Source: JAGVSR01 sp031413815 (GTDB taxonomy: Bacteria > Pseudomonadota > Alphaproteobacteria > Rhizobiales > Hyphomicrobiaceae). Taken from it: a DNA stretch of 64,000 bases. A program made the position numbers and the translations under genes. The stretch lies in the NCBI GenBank assembly GCA_031413815.1, contig JANOFU010000095.1:1-64000 (forward strand), read 5' to 3'. Below are positions 1 through 7,612 of this stretch, in pieces. How positions within the stretch are numbered: the stretch's first letter is position 1; the number at the start of each line of letters is the position of its first letter. Below the pieces are notes generated by a model that was not told the DNA's origin, did not search any database, and saw nothing but the letters and a program-made list of their open reading frames with translations.

Positions 1-234
1 GTGAACGTCGAAGCGCGCCCAGCGTTCTATCGGTTTCTCCGCGAGCTCGTTGACGCCGGATACAGTGATCGCATCATGTTTGGATCGGACCAGATGGTGT
101 GGCCTGGGCTCATTGAAGCCGGGGTGCGGTCAATTGAAGCCGCGACGTTTCTGACGGCGGCCCAGAAGCGGGACATTCTTTACAACAATGCGGCGCGATT
201 CCTGCGCCTGAGCCGCCGCCGGGATCAACCCTAA
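1..234 (+). CDS. Amidohydrolase family 2 protein, C-terminal end only (cut by window start)
   Basis: Only the last 77 codons are inside the window. The segment RIMFGSDQMVWPG, followed by a helix and ILYNNAARFLRL, is the usual end of metal-dependent TIM-barrel hydrolases of the amidohydrolase-2 group; the Asp in FGSD is the conserved metal/catalytic Asp. Family members usually stop just after the NAARFLRL segment. Here a few extra residues (SRRRDQP) follow and already lie over the reading frame of the next gene. The substrate cannot be told from this fragment. Confidence 0.75.
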   Translation: MNVEARPAFYRFLRELVDAGYSDRIMFGSDQMVWPGLIEAGVRSIEAATFLTAAQKRDILYNNAARFLRLSRRRDQP

Positions 235-814
235 GGACATCGACGCCGTTTTATTGAGCCATGCCCACCCGGATCATCTCGGTGGCCTTATCAACGCGGC
301 CGGCGAAAGCATGTTCCCGAATGCTGAGATCCACCTGACCAAGGCCGATTATGACTTCTGGACCAACGACGCCAACGGCAACGACCAGATCAAGGGCATG
401 ATCACGGCGGCTCAGCAAAGCCTGAGGCCGCACAAGGACCGCATGAAGTTCATCGAGCCTGGCAAGGAAGCCGTGCCCGGCATCACCGCTCTTGCCGCGC
501 CGGGCCACACGGTCGGGCATGTGGTGTTTATGCTGGCGTCGGAGGGCAAGACGTTGTGCAACATCGCCGACATCGCCCATCACCCGGTGCTGATCGTCGA
601 GCGGCCGACGTTAGAGTTCGCCTACGACAGCGACCCCAAGCAGGGTGTCGCGACGCGCATTAAGATCTTCGATATGCTGGCAACCGATGGCATTGCGATG
701 ATTGGCTACCACTTTCCATGGCCAGGCATTGGCCATATCTCTAAACAGGGCGACGGCTTCCGCTACTATCCCGAGCAGATCGACATGATGCCGCTCTCGC
801 CAAAGAAAGGGTGA
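212..814 (+). pseudogene. 5'-truncated MBL-fold metallo-hydrolase (lactonase-like)
   Basis: From 212 the frame reads AAAGINPKDIDAVLLSHAHPDHLGGL in two pieces: a lead-in helix and the HxHxDH zinc motif. The frame continues with later MBL ligands (APGHTVGH, NIADIAHH, GYHFPWPG) to a stop at 814. An in-frame TGA lies at 209-211, so about 80-100 residues that normally precede HxHxDH, including the first beta-sheet strands, are absent. The only start nearby is a TTG at 254, inside the zinc motif region, without a ribosome-binding site. The missing part is replaced by the end of the amidohydrolase gene, which suggests a deletion fused the two genes. The intact relative would be a periplasmic or cytosolic lactonase-like hydrolase. 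I treat this copy as broken. Confidence 0.7.
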
Positions 815-820
815 GCCAAT

Positions 821-1603
821 TTGACGGATCATCCGGTACGGCTGTCACGCAGGCAAGCGCTGCAAGGGGCCTTTGCGGGGCTCGCCGGCACTCATGCTGG
901 TCAGGTTCTCGCTGGAGACGCTACGCCGCCACCGGCGGTCTCGTCGCCTCCCGGCCTCTGCCTCTTGGCACCTCAAGCCGTCGAAGGGCCATACTACTTC
1001 GACCCCAAACTTGTGCGAGCAGACATCACGGACGGCCGGCCTGGACTGCCTCTCGATCTCGAATTGCGAATCTTGGAAAGCGGACCCTGCACGGCCATTG
1101 CGAATGCCCGGGTTGATATCTGGCATGCAGACGCGGGCGGCGTTTACTCAGGCTATGCGGGTCAGGGAGATGACGGCGGTACCTCGACAGAGGGCAAATC
1201 CTACCTCCGCGGCACTCAGATCACCAACGAGACCGGCACTGTTCAATTCATCACCGTCTATCCCGGCTGGTATCCCGGGCGCACGCCGCACATCCACCTG
1301 AAGGTTTACCTCGATGAAAAGACCGTTCTCATAGGACAGGTCTACTTTCCCGACGACGTCAGCGCGCGAATCTATAAAGCGCACGAGGCCTACGCGATGC
1401 GGCCTGTCGCCGACACGACCAACACGAGTGATTTCCTGTTCCAGCATGGCCAGCGCGACGGTGGCGGCATCGTCTTGGCCGTCGCGGAAGAAAACGGCCG
1501 GGTTCGCGCCACGTTGCTGATCGGGGTCGACCGCAGCGGCAATTCGGCTCGCCGGGCTGAGGGCTGGGGTGGATACTTCCAGCGCGTCCTCGGCTCGCGC
1601 TAA
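821..1603 (+). CDS. Tat-exported intradiol ring-cleavage dioxygenase-like protein
   Basis: 260 residues. The N-terminus has SRRQALQGAFAGLAG, a twin-arginine export signal followed by a weakly hydrophobic stretch. The rest matches the protocatechuate 3,4-dioxygenase beta-like fold. Candidate Fe(III) ligands are a Tyr in GGVYSGY (about residue 110), a Tyr in VYPGWYPG (about 150) and the His pair in PHIHLKV (about 158). The family cleaves catechol-type rings between the two hydroxyls, but exported single-subunit members are poorly characterised. The start is TTG at 821, chosen because AAAGAAAGGG lies 10 bases upstream. It begins 6 bases after the truncated MBL gene, so it may once have shared its transcript. 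Confidence 0.75.
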   Translation: MTDHPVRLSRRQALQGAFAGLAGTHAGQVLAGDATPPPAVSSPPGLCLLAPQAVEGPYYFDPKLVRADITDGRPGLPLDLELRILESGPCTAIANARVDIWHADAGGVYSGYAGQGDDGGTSTEGKSYLRGTQITNETGTVQFITVYPGWYPGRTPHIHLKVYLDEKTVLIGQVYFPDDVSARIYKAHEAYAMRPVADTTNTSDFLFQHGQRDGGGIVLAVAEENGRVRATLLIGVDRSGNSARRAEGWGGYFQRVLGSR

Positions 1604-1630
1604 GTCAAACGGGGAGCCGTAGTATTAGAC

Positions 1631-1652
1631 CCCCGGCACTGCAGCACCGGGG
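1631..1652 (+). terminator. Hairpin after the dioxygenase-like gene
   Basis: CCCCGG and CCGGGG arms flank a 10-base loop, 27 bases after the stop at 1603. There is no T-run, so it is a weak terminator candidate between this gene and the convergent B12-binding gene. Confidence 0.3.
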
Positions 1653-1698
1653 ACCCAGTAAAGCCCGTTATTTCATTCATGACGACGTTCTGTTTCTG

Positions 1699-2598
1699 TC
1701 AGGTGGACTTGCGGCTTGGAGTGATCAAATCCGACACTTGGCGCACGGCTTGTTGCCCATCCGGCGCGGTTGCGTCGGCGCCGAGGATTCCCACCAGCTC
1801 AGGCTGGTCGATGAAGATATAGCCGCCAACCAAAACCGTCACGTTCTTGTTGTGAGATGCTTTCCGGATTTTCCGGATTTGCGAGGCGACCTTCTTGGGC
1901 TCGGTCACTGTGCTCACGGACAAACCGACCATGTCGAACCACTGACCATCCACCAGCTCTACAATATCGTCGATCGATCGCGGCGGACCACCCCAGACCC
2001 GCCAGCCTTCGCGCTTGAAGTATTCGCCAACAAGTGAAATGCCGAACGTGTGCTGCTCACCAGGCATCGGCATCAGCAAAGCGCGCCTGTTTGAGGTCGG
2101 CGCACGCGCCTCGTCCTTAAAATCATCGCCAAACTCTTGAACGAGTTGATGCAGATGGCTGAAGCCGCGAGTCACGTCCATAAAGTCGTTGATATCTTCT
2201 TCCCACAGCACCCCGAGCCGCCGGGCCGCCGGTGCCAGCAAGTCCTGGAACAACGACTCGACAGACGCGCCTTGCGCGCGCAGGGACCGGAAATACTCAG
2301 ACGATGCGGCCGCGTCACGTTTGACGACCAGTTCAGCGAATTCATCGACTGACTTTGCAAGCCATGCCGCTGTCGCGCAGGCAGCCGCTGATTGAGCCGT
2401 CACCAAGGTTTGACGATGATCCAGCAAAAGGCGCGGAATGATATTGCCTTCGATGATCTTTTCGAGAAGTGCCAGGGATCTATCCGGCCGCGCACCGGAC
2501 TGACGCGGCGATTGAGGTTGTGGCCCAAGTTCTGAGGGATATGACCATGTCTCACAACTCGACTCGCGGTCAAACGCCGCCAACTGTGTATTGCGCAT
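1699..2598 (-). CDS. Cobalamin (B12)-binding regulator of PpaA/AerR type
   Basis: 299 residues from the ATG at 2598. That start has AGGGG 8-9 bases upstream; a frame extending back to 2724 is open, but its extra 42 residues look non-conserved. Residues about 30-60 (ALLEKIIEGNIIPRLLL) are the family's N-terminal helix. A four-helix cap follows and then a B12-binding Rossmann domain: GEQHTFGISLVGEYF in place of DxHxxG, then VGLSVST and VLVGGYIF. In purple bacteria AerR/PpaA proteins bind cobalamin and antagonise the photosystem repressor PpsR/CrtJ. No photosynthesis gene is visible here, so the target is unknown. A TATATT element on this strand at 2726-2731 could be its -10. Confidence 0.75.
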   Translation of the reverse strand: MRNTQLAAFDRESSCETWSYPSELGPQPQSPRQSGARPDRSLALLEKIIEGNIIPRLLLDHRQTLVTAQSAAACATAAWLAKSVDEFAELVVKRDAAASSEYFRSLRAQGASVESLFQDLLAPAARRLGVLWEEDINDFMDVTRGFSHLHQLVQEFGDDFKDEARAPTSNRRALLMPMPGEQHTFGISLVGEYFKREGWRVWGGPPRSIDDIVELVDGQWFDMVGLSVSTVTEPKKVASQIRKIRKASHNKNVTVLVGGYIFIDQPELVGILGADATAPDGQQAVRQVSDLITPSRKST

Positions 2599-2950
2599 TA
2601 CGAACGACCCCTGCCCGTTGCGCCTCTCTTGTCCCCTCAACCGATCCCCTTCTCCGGGTATTCGGCCGCGAGCTGTGGGCGCGTAAACCAAAACTGACAT
2701 GCTCTTGATGACGGCGCTAGGCAAAAATATACTTCACGTTTTTGCTGCAGTGCACACAAACCGATCAATCAATTGGGCGTTTCGAAAACGAAATACTCAC
2801 AAGCCACGTGGACGTGTCAAGGCAACATTCGGCTGTCCGGATCAATTTTGAAAACCCCTCTTCGAGTGTTATGGCGGCAGGAGCCCAGTACAGTTTCCAG
2901 GTCAAATCTGTTTGCTGGACGGCCTTGCCTGCACCCGCTATCCCTCACGC
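2599..2950. other. Intergenic region between divergent B12 regulator and hisF
   Basis: About 350 bases without a credible gene. It is AT-richer than its surroundings around 2720-2780 and carries TATATT on the minus strand (2726-2731), suitable as a -10 for the B12-binding regulator. I see no convincing -35, repeat or riboswitch-like fold. The hisF promoter must also lie here, but I cannot place it. Confidence 0.5.
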
Positions 2951-3733
2951 ATGACACTGAAATCGCGAATAATTCCATGCCTTGACGTGAAAGATGGCCG
3001 CGTCGTCAAAGGCGTCAACTTTGTTGATCTCGTTGATGCAGGCGACCCTGTCGAAGCCGCTGCCGCGTATGACGCGGCCGGCGCGGACGAACTCTGCTTC
3101 CTTGACATCACGGCCTCGCATGAGAACCGCGACACGATTTTCGATATCGTCGAACGCACGGCCTCGCGGTGCTTCATGCCTTTGACAGTCGGCGGCGGCG
3201 TGCGCGCGGTTGAGGACATCCGCAAATTGCTGGAAGCCGGCGCCGACAAAGTGTCGATCAACACCGCTGCCGTCACGCGGCGCGAATTCGTGCGCGAAGG
3301 AGCCGAGAAATTCGGCGCCCAGTGCATTGTCGTCGCGATCGATGCCAAGACAGTGTCCAAAGAGGGTGAAGCGCACCGCTGGGAGATCTTCACACATGGC
3401 GGCCGCAACCCGACAGGCCTCGATGCCATTGCGTACGCGCGCGAGGTCGTGGCCCTGGGTGCCGGCGAAATCCTGCTCACCAGCATGGACCGTGACGGCA
3501 CCAAAGCCGGGTTCGATTTGCTCCTGACACGCGCCATCGCGGATGCTGTGACAGTTCCCGTGATCGCATCCGGCGGCGTTGGCACGCTCGATCACCTCGT
3601 TGACGGCATCAAAGAAGGTCACGCCAGCGCCGTGCTCGCAGCCTCAATCTTTCATTTTGGAACGTACACCATCGGCCAAGCCAAGCGGCACATGGCCAAC
3701 GCTGGCATCGCGATACGGATGGATGGTGTATGA
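2951..3733 (+). CDS. hisF: Imidazole glycerol phosphate synthase, cyclase subunit HisF
   Basis: 260 residues, the family's usual length. It closes the imidazole ring to give IGP and AICAR, using ammonia supplied by HisH. The start MTLKSRIIPCLDVKDGRVVKG is the canonical N-terminus. The catalytic Asp residues are in PCLDVK (about 11) and VAIDAK (about 130). Phosphate-binding loops GGGVR and ASGGVG are present. An in-frame upstream start at 2912 is rejected because its residues are not family-like. It is unusual only in standing alone: no other his gene is in this window, and the next genes are unrelated. Confidence 0.96.
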   Translation: MTLKSRIIPCLDVKDGRVVKGVNFVDLVDAGDPVEAAAAYDAAGADELCFLDITASHENRDTIFDIVERTASRCFMPLTVGGGVRAVEDIRKLLEAGADKVSINTAAVTRREFVREGAEKFGAQCIVVAIDAKTVSKEGEAHRWEIFTHGGRNPTGLDAIAYAREVVALGAGEILLTSMDRDGTKAGFDLLLTRAIADAVTVPVIASGGVGTLDHLVDGIKEGHASAVLAASIFHFGTYTIGQAKRHMANAGIAIRMDGV

Positions 3734-3846
3734 CCGGCGTTTTTTTCCCTCATTCTGTCATCCCGCACGAAATGCGTTTCCCCGCGCGCGCGATGCGGGA
3801 CCCAGCGTGAGACGCGCCTAAGGAATTTGCTGCGTCAGGCACATGC

Positions 3847-3879
3847 GGTGTCAGACACCACTTAGAGGTGTCTGACACC
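3847..3879. repeat. 33-bp nested palindromic repeat, copy 1
   Basis: GGTGTCAGACACC, spacer ACTTAGA, then GGTGTCTGACACC. Each 13-mer is itself an odd palindrome and the two are inverted copies of each other. It lies in the 310-base gap 3734-4044, which otherwise holds a short GC-rich repeat-like stretch (about 3757-3810) and no gene. An inverse copy with the complementary spacer occurs at 15075-15107. Confidence 0.85.
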
Positions 3880-4044
3880 AGCGTCCCGAGCGTCCGCACA
3901 ATCCCCGCCACCCATTTTCCACGCGATCTCAGGTGTTTACGCGAGCACAGCTGTTGAACGTTGCTGACACTCAAATCATTGTGATCCGTTTCCTGATCCT
4001 GGCGCGATATTGTACGGACATTGTTATCGAAAAGGAGCTTATGA

Positions 4045-4467
4045 ATGAAGTTTCCCGTCAGATTTGGCCTCGCCGCCCTCGCCGTGACAGCCACTGTGCT
4101 CGCAGTGACGCCAGCATCAGCCACCCATCGCGGCGGCCACGCCAGCTGTAAGGCCCTCAACCACCTCGATCCCGACAGCGATGGCTCGTTCAGCTTTATC
4201 GAAACAATGCGGCGCGCCCGGGCTGTGTTCAAGTCGATCAACACGGACGGCGACCGCACGCTGGAGCCCGATGAAACCCACGGCCGCATCTCGGCCCGCG
4301 CGTTCGCCGCCGGCAATCCCGACAACGACGGGTCGCTCGACATTTTCGAATGGAAGCGCATCGCGCGTCATCTGTTCAACGCCGCAAATCCGGATCGCGA
4401 CCTCTCCATCGAGTGCGACGAGCTTCACACCCCAGCCGGATGGCGTCTGTATAAGATGCTACGATGA
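4045..4467 (+). CDS. Secreted EF-hand-like calcium-binding protein
   Basis: 140 residues. A signal peptide (MKFPVRFGLAALAVTATVLA, cleaved near ASA-THR) precedes four Asp-rich loops: DPDSDGSFSFIE, NTDGDRTLEPDE, NPDNDGSLDIFE and NPDRDLSIECDE, each ending in Glu like an EF-hand loop. Small periplasmic EF-hand proteins of this sort are common in alphaproteobacteria and their roles are mostly unknown. Of two ATGs four bases apart, 4045 gives this frame; AAGGAGC is 7-13 bases upstream. It could buffer or sense calcium, which matters for the RTX proteins further on, but no link is shown. Confidence 0.8.
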   Translation: MKFPVRFGLAALAVTATVLAVTPASATHRGGHASCKALNHLDPDSDGSFSFIETMRRARAVFKSINTDGDRTLEPDETHGRISARAFAAGNPDNDGSLDIFEWKRIARHLFNAANPDRDLSIECDELHTPAGWRLYKMLR

Positions 4468-4480
4468 CATCGCCTGTGCG

Positions 4481-4511
4481 GGGTCAGGCACCCGAATAGG
4501 TGCCTGACTCC
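4481..4511. repeat. Variant palindromic repeat between convergent genes
   Basis: GGGTCAGGCACC, spacer CGAATA, GGTGCCTGACTCC. It is related in layout to the 33-bp repeats at 3847 and 15075, with GCC in place of GAC at the core. It sits 13 bases after the EF-hand gene and 5 bases after the convergent nth stop, where it could act as a bidirectional terminator hairpin. Confidence 0.7.
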
Positions 4512-4516
4512 AACAA

Positions 4517-5245
4517 TTAATCTGTCTTCTCTTTAAACCGGCAGATTTCAACGATCGGACACACCGGGCAATCGGGCTTGCGGGCTTTACACACATAGCG
4601 GCCGTGCAGAATCAGCCAATGGTGCGCATGAAGCGCGAACGCTGCAGGAATGATCCGCACTAAATCATCCTCGACCTTCAACGGCGTCTGCCCTTTAGAA
4701 AGCCCAATGCGGTTGGCGACCCGGAATACGTGTGTGTCGACCGCCATCGTCGGTTCGCCGAAAGCCATGTTCATGACGACGTTCGCCGTTTTGCGGCCAA
4801 CGCCGGGCAGCGCCTCGAGCGCATCGCGGTCCGCTGGCACCTCGCCGCCGTGTTCAGCGATGAGCTTCTGGGACAGCAGGATGACGTTCTTGGCCTTGTT
4901 GCGGTAGAGTCCGATGGTTTTGACGAAGTCGCGGATTTTGTCCTCGCCCAGCTCCAGCATTTTCACCGGCGTATCGGCGACTTTGAAAAGCGCCCTTGTG
5001 GCCTTGTTGACGCCCGCGTCCGTCGCCTGGGCGGACAACACGACGGCCACCAGCAACGTGTAGGCATTGACGTGTTCCAGCTCGCCCTTGGGTTCGGGCA
5101 ACTTGTCACGGAAGCGGCGGAAGATCTCCTCGACCTCGGTCGCCGTTAGCTTGGAGGATCGCTTCGGGTGGCGCGCGCTGTCCTTAGGCGTTTCATTCAT
5201 CGATTTTTTGGCTTGCGGGCGTTTTACAGCGGCAGGGGGCTTCAT
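4517..5245 (-). CDS. nth: Endonuclease III (DNA glycosylase/AP lyase)
   Basis: About 242 residues from the ATG at 5245. Base-excision repair enzyme for oxidised pyrimidines. The HhH motif LPGVGRKTANVV carries the catalytic Lys, and VDTHVFRV carries the catalytic Asp. The [4Fe-4S] loop is complete at the C-terminus (Cys spaced 6, 2 and 5: CKARKPDCPVCPIVEIC). The N-terminal 30 residues are Lys/Pro-rich and variable. The open frame extends to 5350, but that would overlap the divergent DUF2244 gene; an ATG at 5200 is also possible. The convergent neighbour is the EF-hand gene. Confidence 0.95.
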   Translation of the reverse strand: MKPPAAVKRPQAKKSMNETPKDSARHPKRSSKLTATEVEEIFRRFRDKLPEPKGELEHVNAYTLLVAVVLSAQATDAGVNKATRALFKVADTPVKMLELGEDKIRDFVKTIGLYRNKAKNVILLSQKLIAEHGGEVPADRDALEALPGVGRKTANVVMNMAFGEPTMAVDTHVFRVANRIGLSKGQTPLKVEDDLVRIIPAAFALHAHHWLILHGRYVCKARKPDCPVCPIVEICRFKEKTD

Positions 5246-5275
5246 CTTGGAAATCTCTATGGTTAGACTTCTCAC

Positions 5276-5773
5276 ATGATGGACAACCCGCCTGCCAATC
5301 AAGAGCACTGCACATTCCATGCGGTGCTTCATCCTCACAGATCGCTGCAACCCCGTGGCTTCCTGATTCTGATGGCGTTCATTGGAACCGTGAGCTTCGT
5401 CACCGGGGTCGCGTTCCTAATGATGGGCGCTTGGCCGGTGTTGGGGTTCTTCGGATTGGATGTTCTTCTGATCTATTTCGCGTTTAAGCTCAACTACCGC
5501 GACGGGCGGGCCTACGAACTGATCGAAGTGTCGCCGGAGATTTTGAAGATTACCCAGGTGGCTGCCTCGGGGCGCAAACGCAGCTACGACTTCAACCCCT
5601 ATTGGGCGCGCGTCCGGTTTTCAGAATGGCCCGATGGCCGCGCGTTCTTAAAGATCGCCTCGCACGGCAAGGAATTCGAATTCGCGCGGTTTTTGAACAC
5701 CGCCGAAAAAAAAGATTTCGCAAACGCCTTGCAGGGCGCGCTCGCGGTGGCACGGACCGGAAGTGCGGCGTAA
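5276..5773 (+). CDS. DUF2244 family inner-membrane protein
   Basis: 165 residues. Two transmembrane helices (about residues 28-50 and 53-72) are followed by a soluble beta-rich domain containing the family-like stretch NPYWARVRF and KEFEFARFL near the end. The function is unknown. It is divergent from nth with a 30-base gap; DUF2244 genes beside nth are a common alphaproteobacterial arrangement, from general knowledge. No clear ribosome-binding site is seen; two adjacent ATGs begin the frame. Confidence 0.8.
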   Translation: MMDNPPANQEHCTFHAVLHPHRSLQPRGFLILMAFIGTVSFVTGVAFLMMGAWPVLGFFGLDVLLIYFAFKLNYRDGRAYELIEVSPEILKITQVAASGRKRSYDFNPYWARVRFSEWPDGRAFLKIASHGKEFEFARFLNTAEKKDFANALQGALAVARTGSAA

Positions 5774-5785
5774 GCAATCAGGGAT

Positions 5786-5798
5786 GGTGTCTGATACC
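5786..5798. repeat. Half copy of the GGTGTC-GACACC repeat
   Basis: GGTGTCTGATACC, one base away from the 13-mer palindrome of the repeats at 3847 and 15075, 12 bases after the DUF2244 stop. A related single copy (GCGTCTGACACC) is at 7587-7598. Confidence 0.5.
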
Positions 5799-5877
5799 AC
5801 TACCTCCAAGAAACGGGTCGCGTCCATAATGCCGCCGGGATAGGTTTCGTGACGACTGGCGCAATCCCGGACTCCCG

Positions 5878-6786
5878 ATGACCCGCACCGCAAGCCTCAT
5901 CCGCATGGACTACGGCGCTGCCTCACAGAGCAGAGACTACGATCTCGTGCGCCGCGGCATCCAGTTCTTGTCCGAAGGCTGGGTCACGCAGCCGGACCTC
6001 GACGCACTGGCGCGGCATCTCGGGCTCGAAGCGACCGAGTGCCAGAAGCTGTTCAAGCGCTGGTGCGGATTATCGCCAAAGGAATTCGTGCAGGCGATCA
6101 CGCTCGATCATGCGCGCAGCATGCTATCGGGCGCGGCCCCGGTGCTGGTGGCATCGCACGAAGCGGGACTATCAGGCGGCGGCCGATTGCACGACCTGTT
6201 CGTCACCTGGGAGCGTATGACACCCGGCGACGTGAAGCGGCAGGGCGCCGGCCTGGAGATGCGGTTTGGATTTCATGCGACACCTTTCGGCGAGGCTGTC
6301 GCCGTGGCAGCGCCACGCGGCTTGGCGGCATTAGCGTTCGTCAACGAGGATGCGGGCGAGACGCGCGTTGAGACCCTTGACGGACTGAAGCACCGATGGC
6401 CCTTCGCACATTATGAGGAAGATACGTCCGCGACGGCCCCCGACATCACGGCAATTTTCGGGTCTGTAGGATCGATGGCCCAGCGCCCCATCCGACTCGT
6501 GTTGATCGGCACCGACTGGGAGGTGCGCGTGTGGGACGCGCTGTTGAAGATCCCCATGGGCCGCGCCGTCAGTTATGGCGACGTCGCACACCAAGTGTGC
6601 ACGCGGAAAGCCTCGCGCGCAGTTGGTACCGCCGTGGGAAAGAACCCGATTTCATTCGTGGTGCCATGCCACCGCGTTATGCGCTCCGATGGCGGGCTCG
6701 GCGGCTATCACTGGGGCCTGACGCGCAAGAAGGCAATCATCGGCTGGGAAGCAGGTCGGATTCTCAATCAACTCCGCTCCCCTTGA
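5878..6786 (+). CDS. AraC-type HTH / methylated-DNA-cysteine methyltransferase fusion (Ada-like)
   Basis: 302 residues. An AraC-type helix-turn-helix (about 25-120, with RHLGLEATECQKLFKRWCGLSPKEF) is fused to an MGMT domain with the acceptor-cysteine motif VVPCHRVMRSDG near residue 262. The C-terminal partner Gly-Gly-Tyr segment GGLGGYHWG is present. MGMT transfers O6-methyl groups from guanine to its own Cys. Compared with E. coli Ada it lacks the N-terminal zinc/phosphotriester-sensing domain, so it cannot be switched on in the Ada manner. It is probably a repair enzyme with residual DNA-binding ability. A second in-frame ATG at 5905 is possible. Confidence 0.88.
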   Translation: MTRTASLIRMDYGAASQSRDYDLVRRGIQFLSEGWVTQPDLDALARHLGLEATECQKLFKRWCGLSPKEFVQAITLDHARSMLSGAAPVLVASHEAGLSGGGRLHDLFVTWERMTPGDVKRQGAGLEMRFGFHATPFGEAVAVAAPRGLAALAFVNEDAGETRVETLDGLKHRWPFAHYEEDTSATAPDITAIFGSVGSMAQRPIRLVLIGTDWEVRVWDALLKIPMGRAVSYGDVAHQVCTRKASRAVGTAVGKNPISFVVPCHRVMRSDGGLGGYHWGLTRKKAIIGWEAGRILNQLRSP

Positions 6787-6801
6787 CGGAGAGGGGACCG
6801 T

Positions 6802-7008
6802 TCAATCGCTGAGCATCGTCAAAGCCGCGCGGCGGTCGCCGGGTTTTACTTTCAGAAATTGCGCACGGGCCGCTTTCACGTCTTTATCCGCGCCGGTTTC
6901 AGACGCCGTCTTGAGCGCCACAGTCGCGGGATGATCCGCGCCACAAATGAACGACAAGGCCTGAGCCAGCCGCCCCATCATTGCCGGATCAATTTTGGTT
7001 TCGTCCAT
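6802..7008 (-). CDS. Small conserved-looking hypothetical protein
   Basis: 68 residues from the ATG at 7008 (an upstream ATG at 7023 is also open). It is soluble, with no signal or Cys pair. The start MDETKIDPAMMGRLAQALSF and the Lys/Ala-rich helical remainder suggest an all-alpha fold. Codon use is like its neighbours. It converges with the Ada-like gene, 15 bases apart. Not recognised. Confidence 0.55.
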   Translation of the reverse strand: MDETKIDPAMMGRLAQALSFICGADHPATVALKTASETGADKDVKAARAQFLKVKPGDRRAALTMLSD

Positions 7009-7025
7009 GACTACCCATTGCATTT

Positions 7026-7152
7026 ACCCGTCATCCCGTACGCGCGAGCAGCGTCAAAGACGATGCACCGCAGACACAGGACCTTCGCAGCGACGCAGTT
7101 TCCGCATTTGCGCTGCGCCATTTCATGACGCAGCGCGCGCGGAATGACGGGT
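7026..7152. repeat. Imperfect inverted repeat in intergenic DNA
   Basis: ACCCGTCATCCCGTACGCGCG near 7026-7046 is mirrored by GCGCGCGGAATGACGGGT near 7135-7152, with further matching GCAGCGTC and GACGCAGC inside. This resembles the dispersed GC-rich palindromes of alphaproteobacterial genomes. A related unpaired stretch lies near 3757-3810. Confidence 0.55.
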
Positions 7153-7168
7153 GGAAAATCAAACATAC

Positions 7169-7564
7169 CTACTTAAACCTCCCGCCGCGCTGCAGCACTT
7201 CGATTTTGTAGCCGTCTGGATCTTCAATAAAAAAGAACTTTCCGAATGGCTGGCCGTCATGCGTCATTTGCTTGATGTCTTTCGGCGCAAAGCCTGCCGC
7301 CGTGATGCGGGCGTGCTCGGCTTCCAGATCATTAACGACCAGAGCGAGATGCCCGTATCCCGTGCCCAGATCATAGGGCTCGATGCGGCCCTTGTTGAGG
7401 GTCAACTCGATCTCGAAATCGTTCTCGGCATTGCTCATGTAAATGAGTGCGAAGTCCTGCCAATCACGGCGCTCGGCCACCGTGAGGCCGAAGCATCTCG
7501 AATAGAAGTCGATCGAGCGCGCATCATCGAGCACGCGAACCATCATGTGTACGGCTTTGGCCAT
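7169..7564 (-). CDS. VOC-family protein, lactoylglutathione lyase-like
   Basis: 131 residues from the ATG at 7564, which has GGAG 8 bases upstream. Two beta-alpha-beta-beta-beta modules are visible. Metal-ligand positions look filled: His in KAVHMMVRV, Glu in FEIELTLN, His in GYGHLALVV and Glu in GYKIEVLQRG, the pattern of glyoxalase I. That enzyme isomerises the hemithioacetal of methylglyoxal and glutathione. Methylglyoxal is the probable but unproven substrate. It is upstream of leuD on the same strand. Confidence 0.85.
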   Translation of the reverse strand: MAKAVHMMVRVLDDARSIDFYSRCFGLTVAERRDWQDFALIYMSNAENDFEIELTLNKGRIEPYDLGTGYGHLALVVNDLEAEHARITAAGFAPKDIKQMTHDGQPFGKFFFIEDPDGYKIEVLQRGGRFK

Positions 7565-7612
7565 GGGGACTCCAATGGTGCGATGGGCGTCTGACACCAA
7601 TCTTTATCATCA

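Noticed and set aside
254..814. Functional MBL hydrolase starting at the TTG at 254
   Set aside because: That start lies inside the first zinc motif and would lack the first beta strands, and there is no ribosome-binding site.
2599..2950. Riboswitch or PpsR/CrtJ-type site upstream of hisF or the B12 gene
   Set aside because: I could not read a B12-box or a well-spaced TGT-N12-ACA site; the matches were no better than chance.
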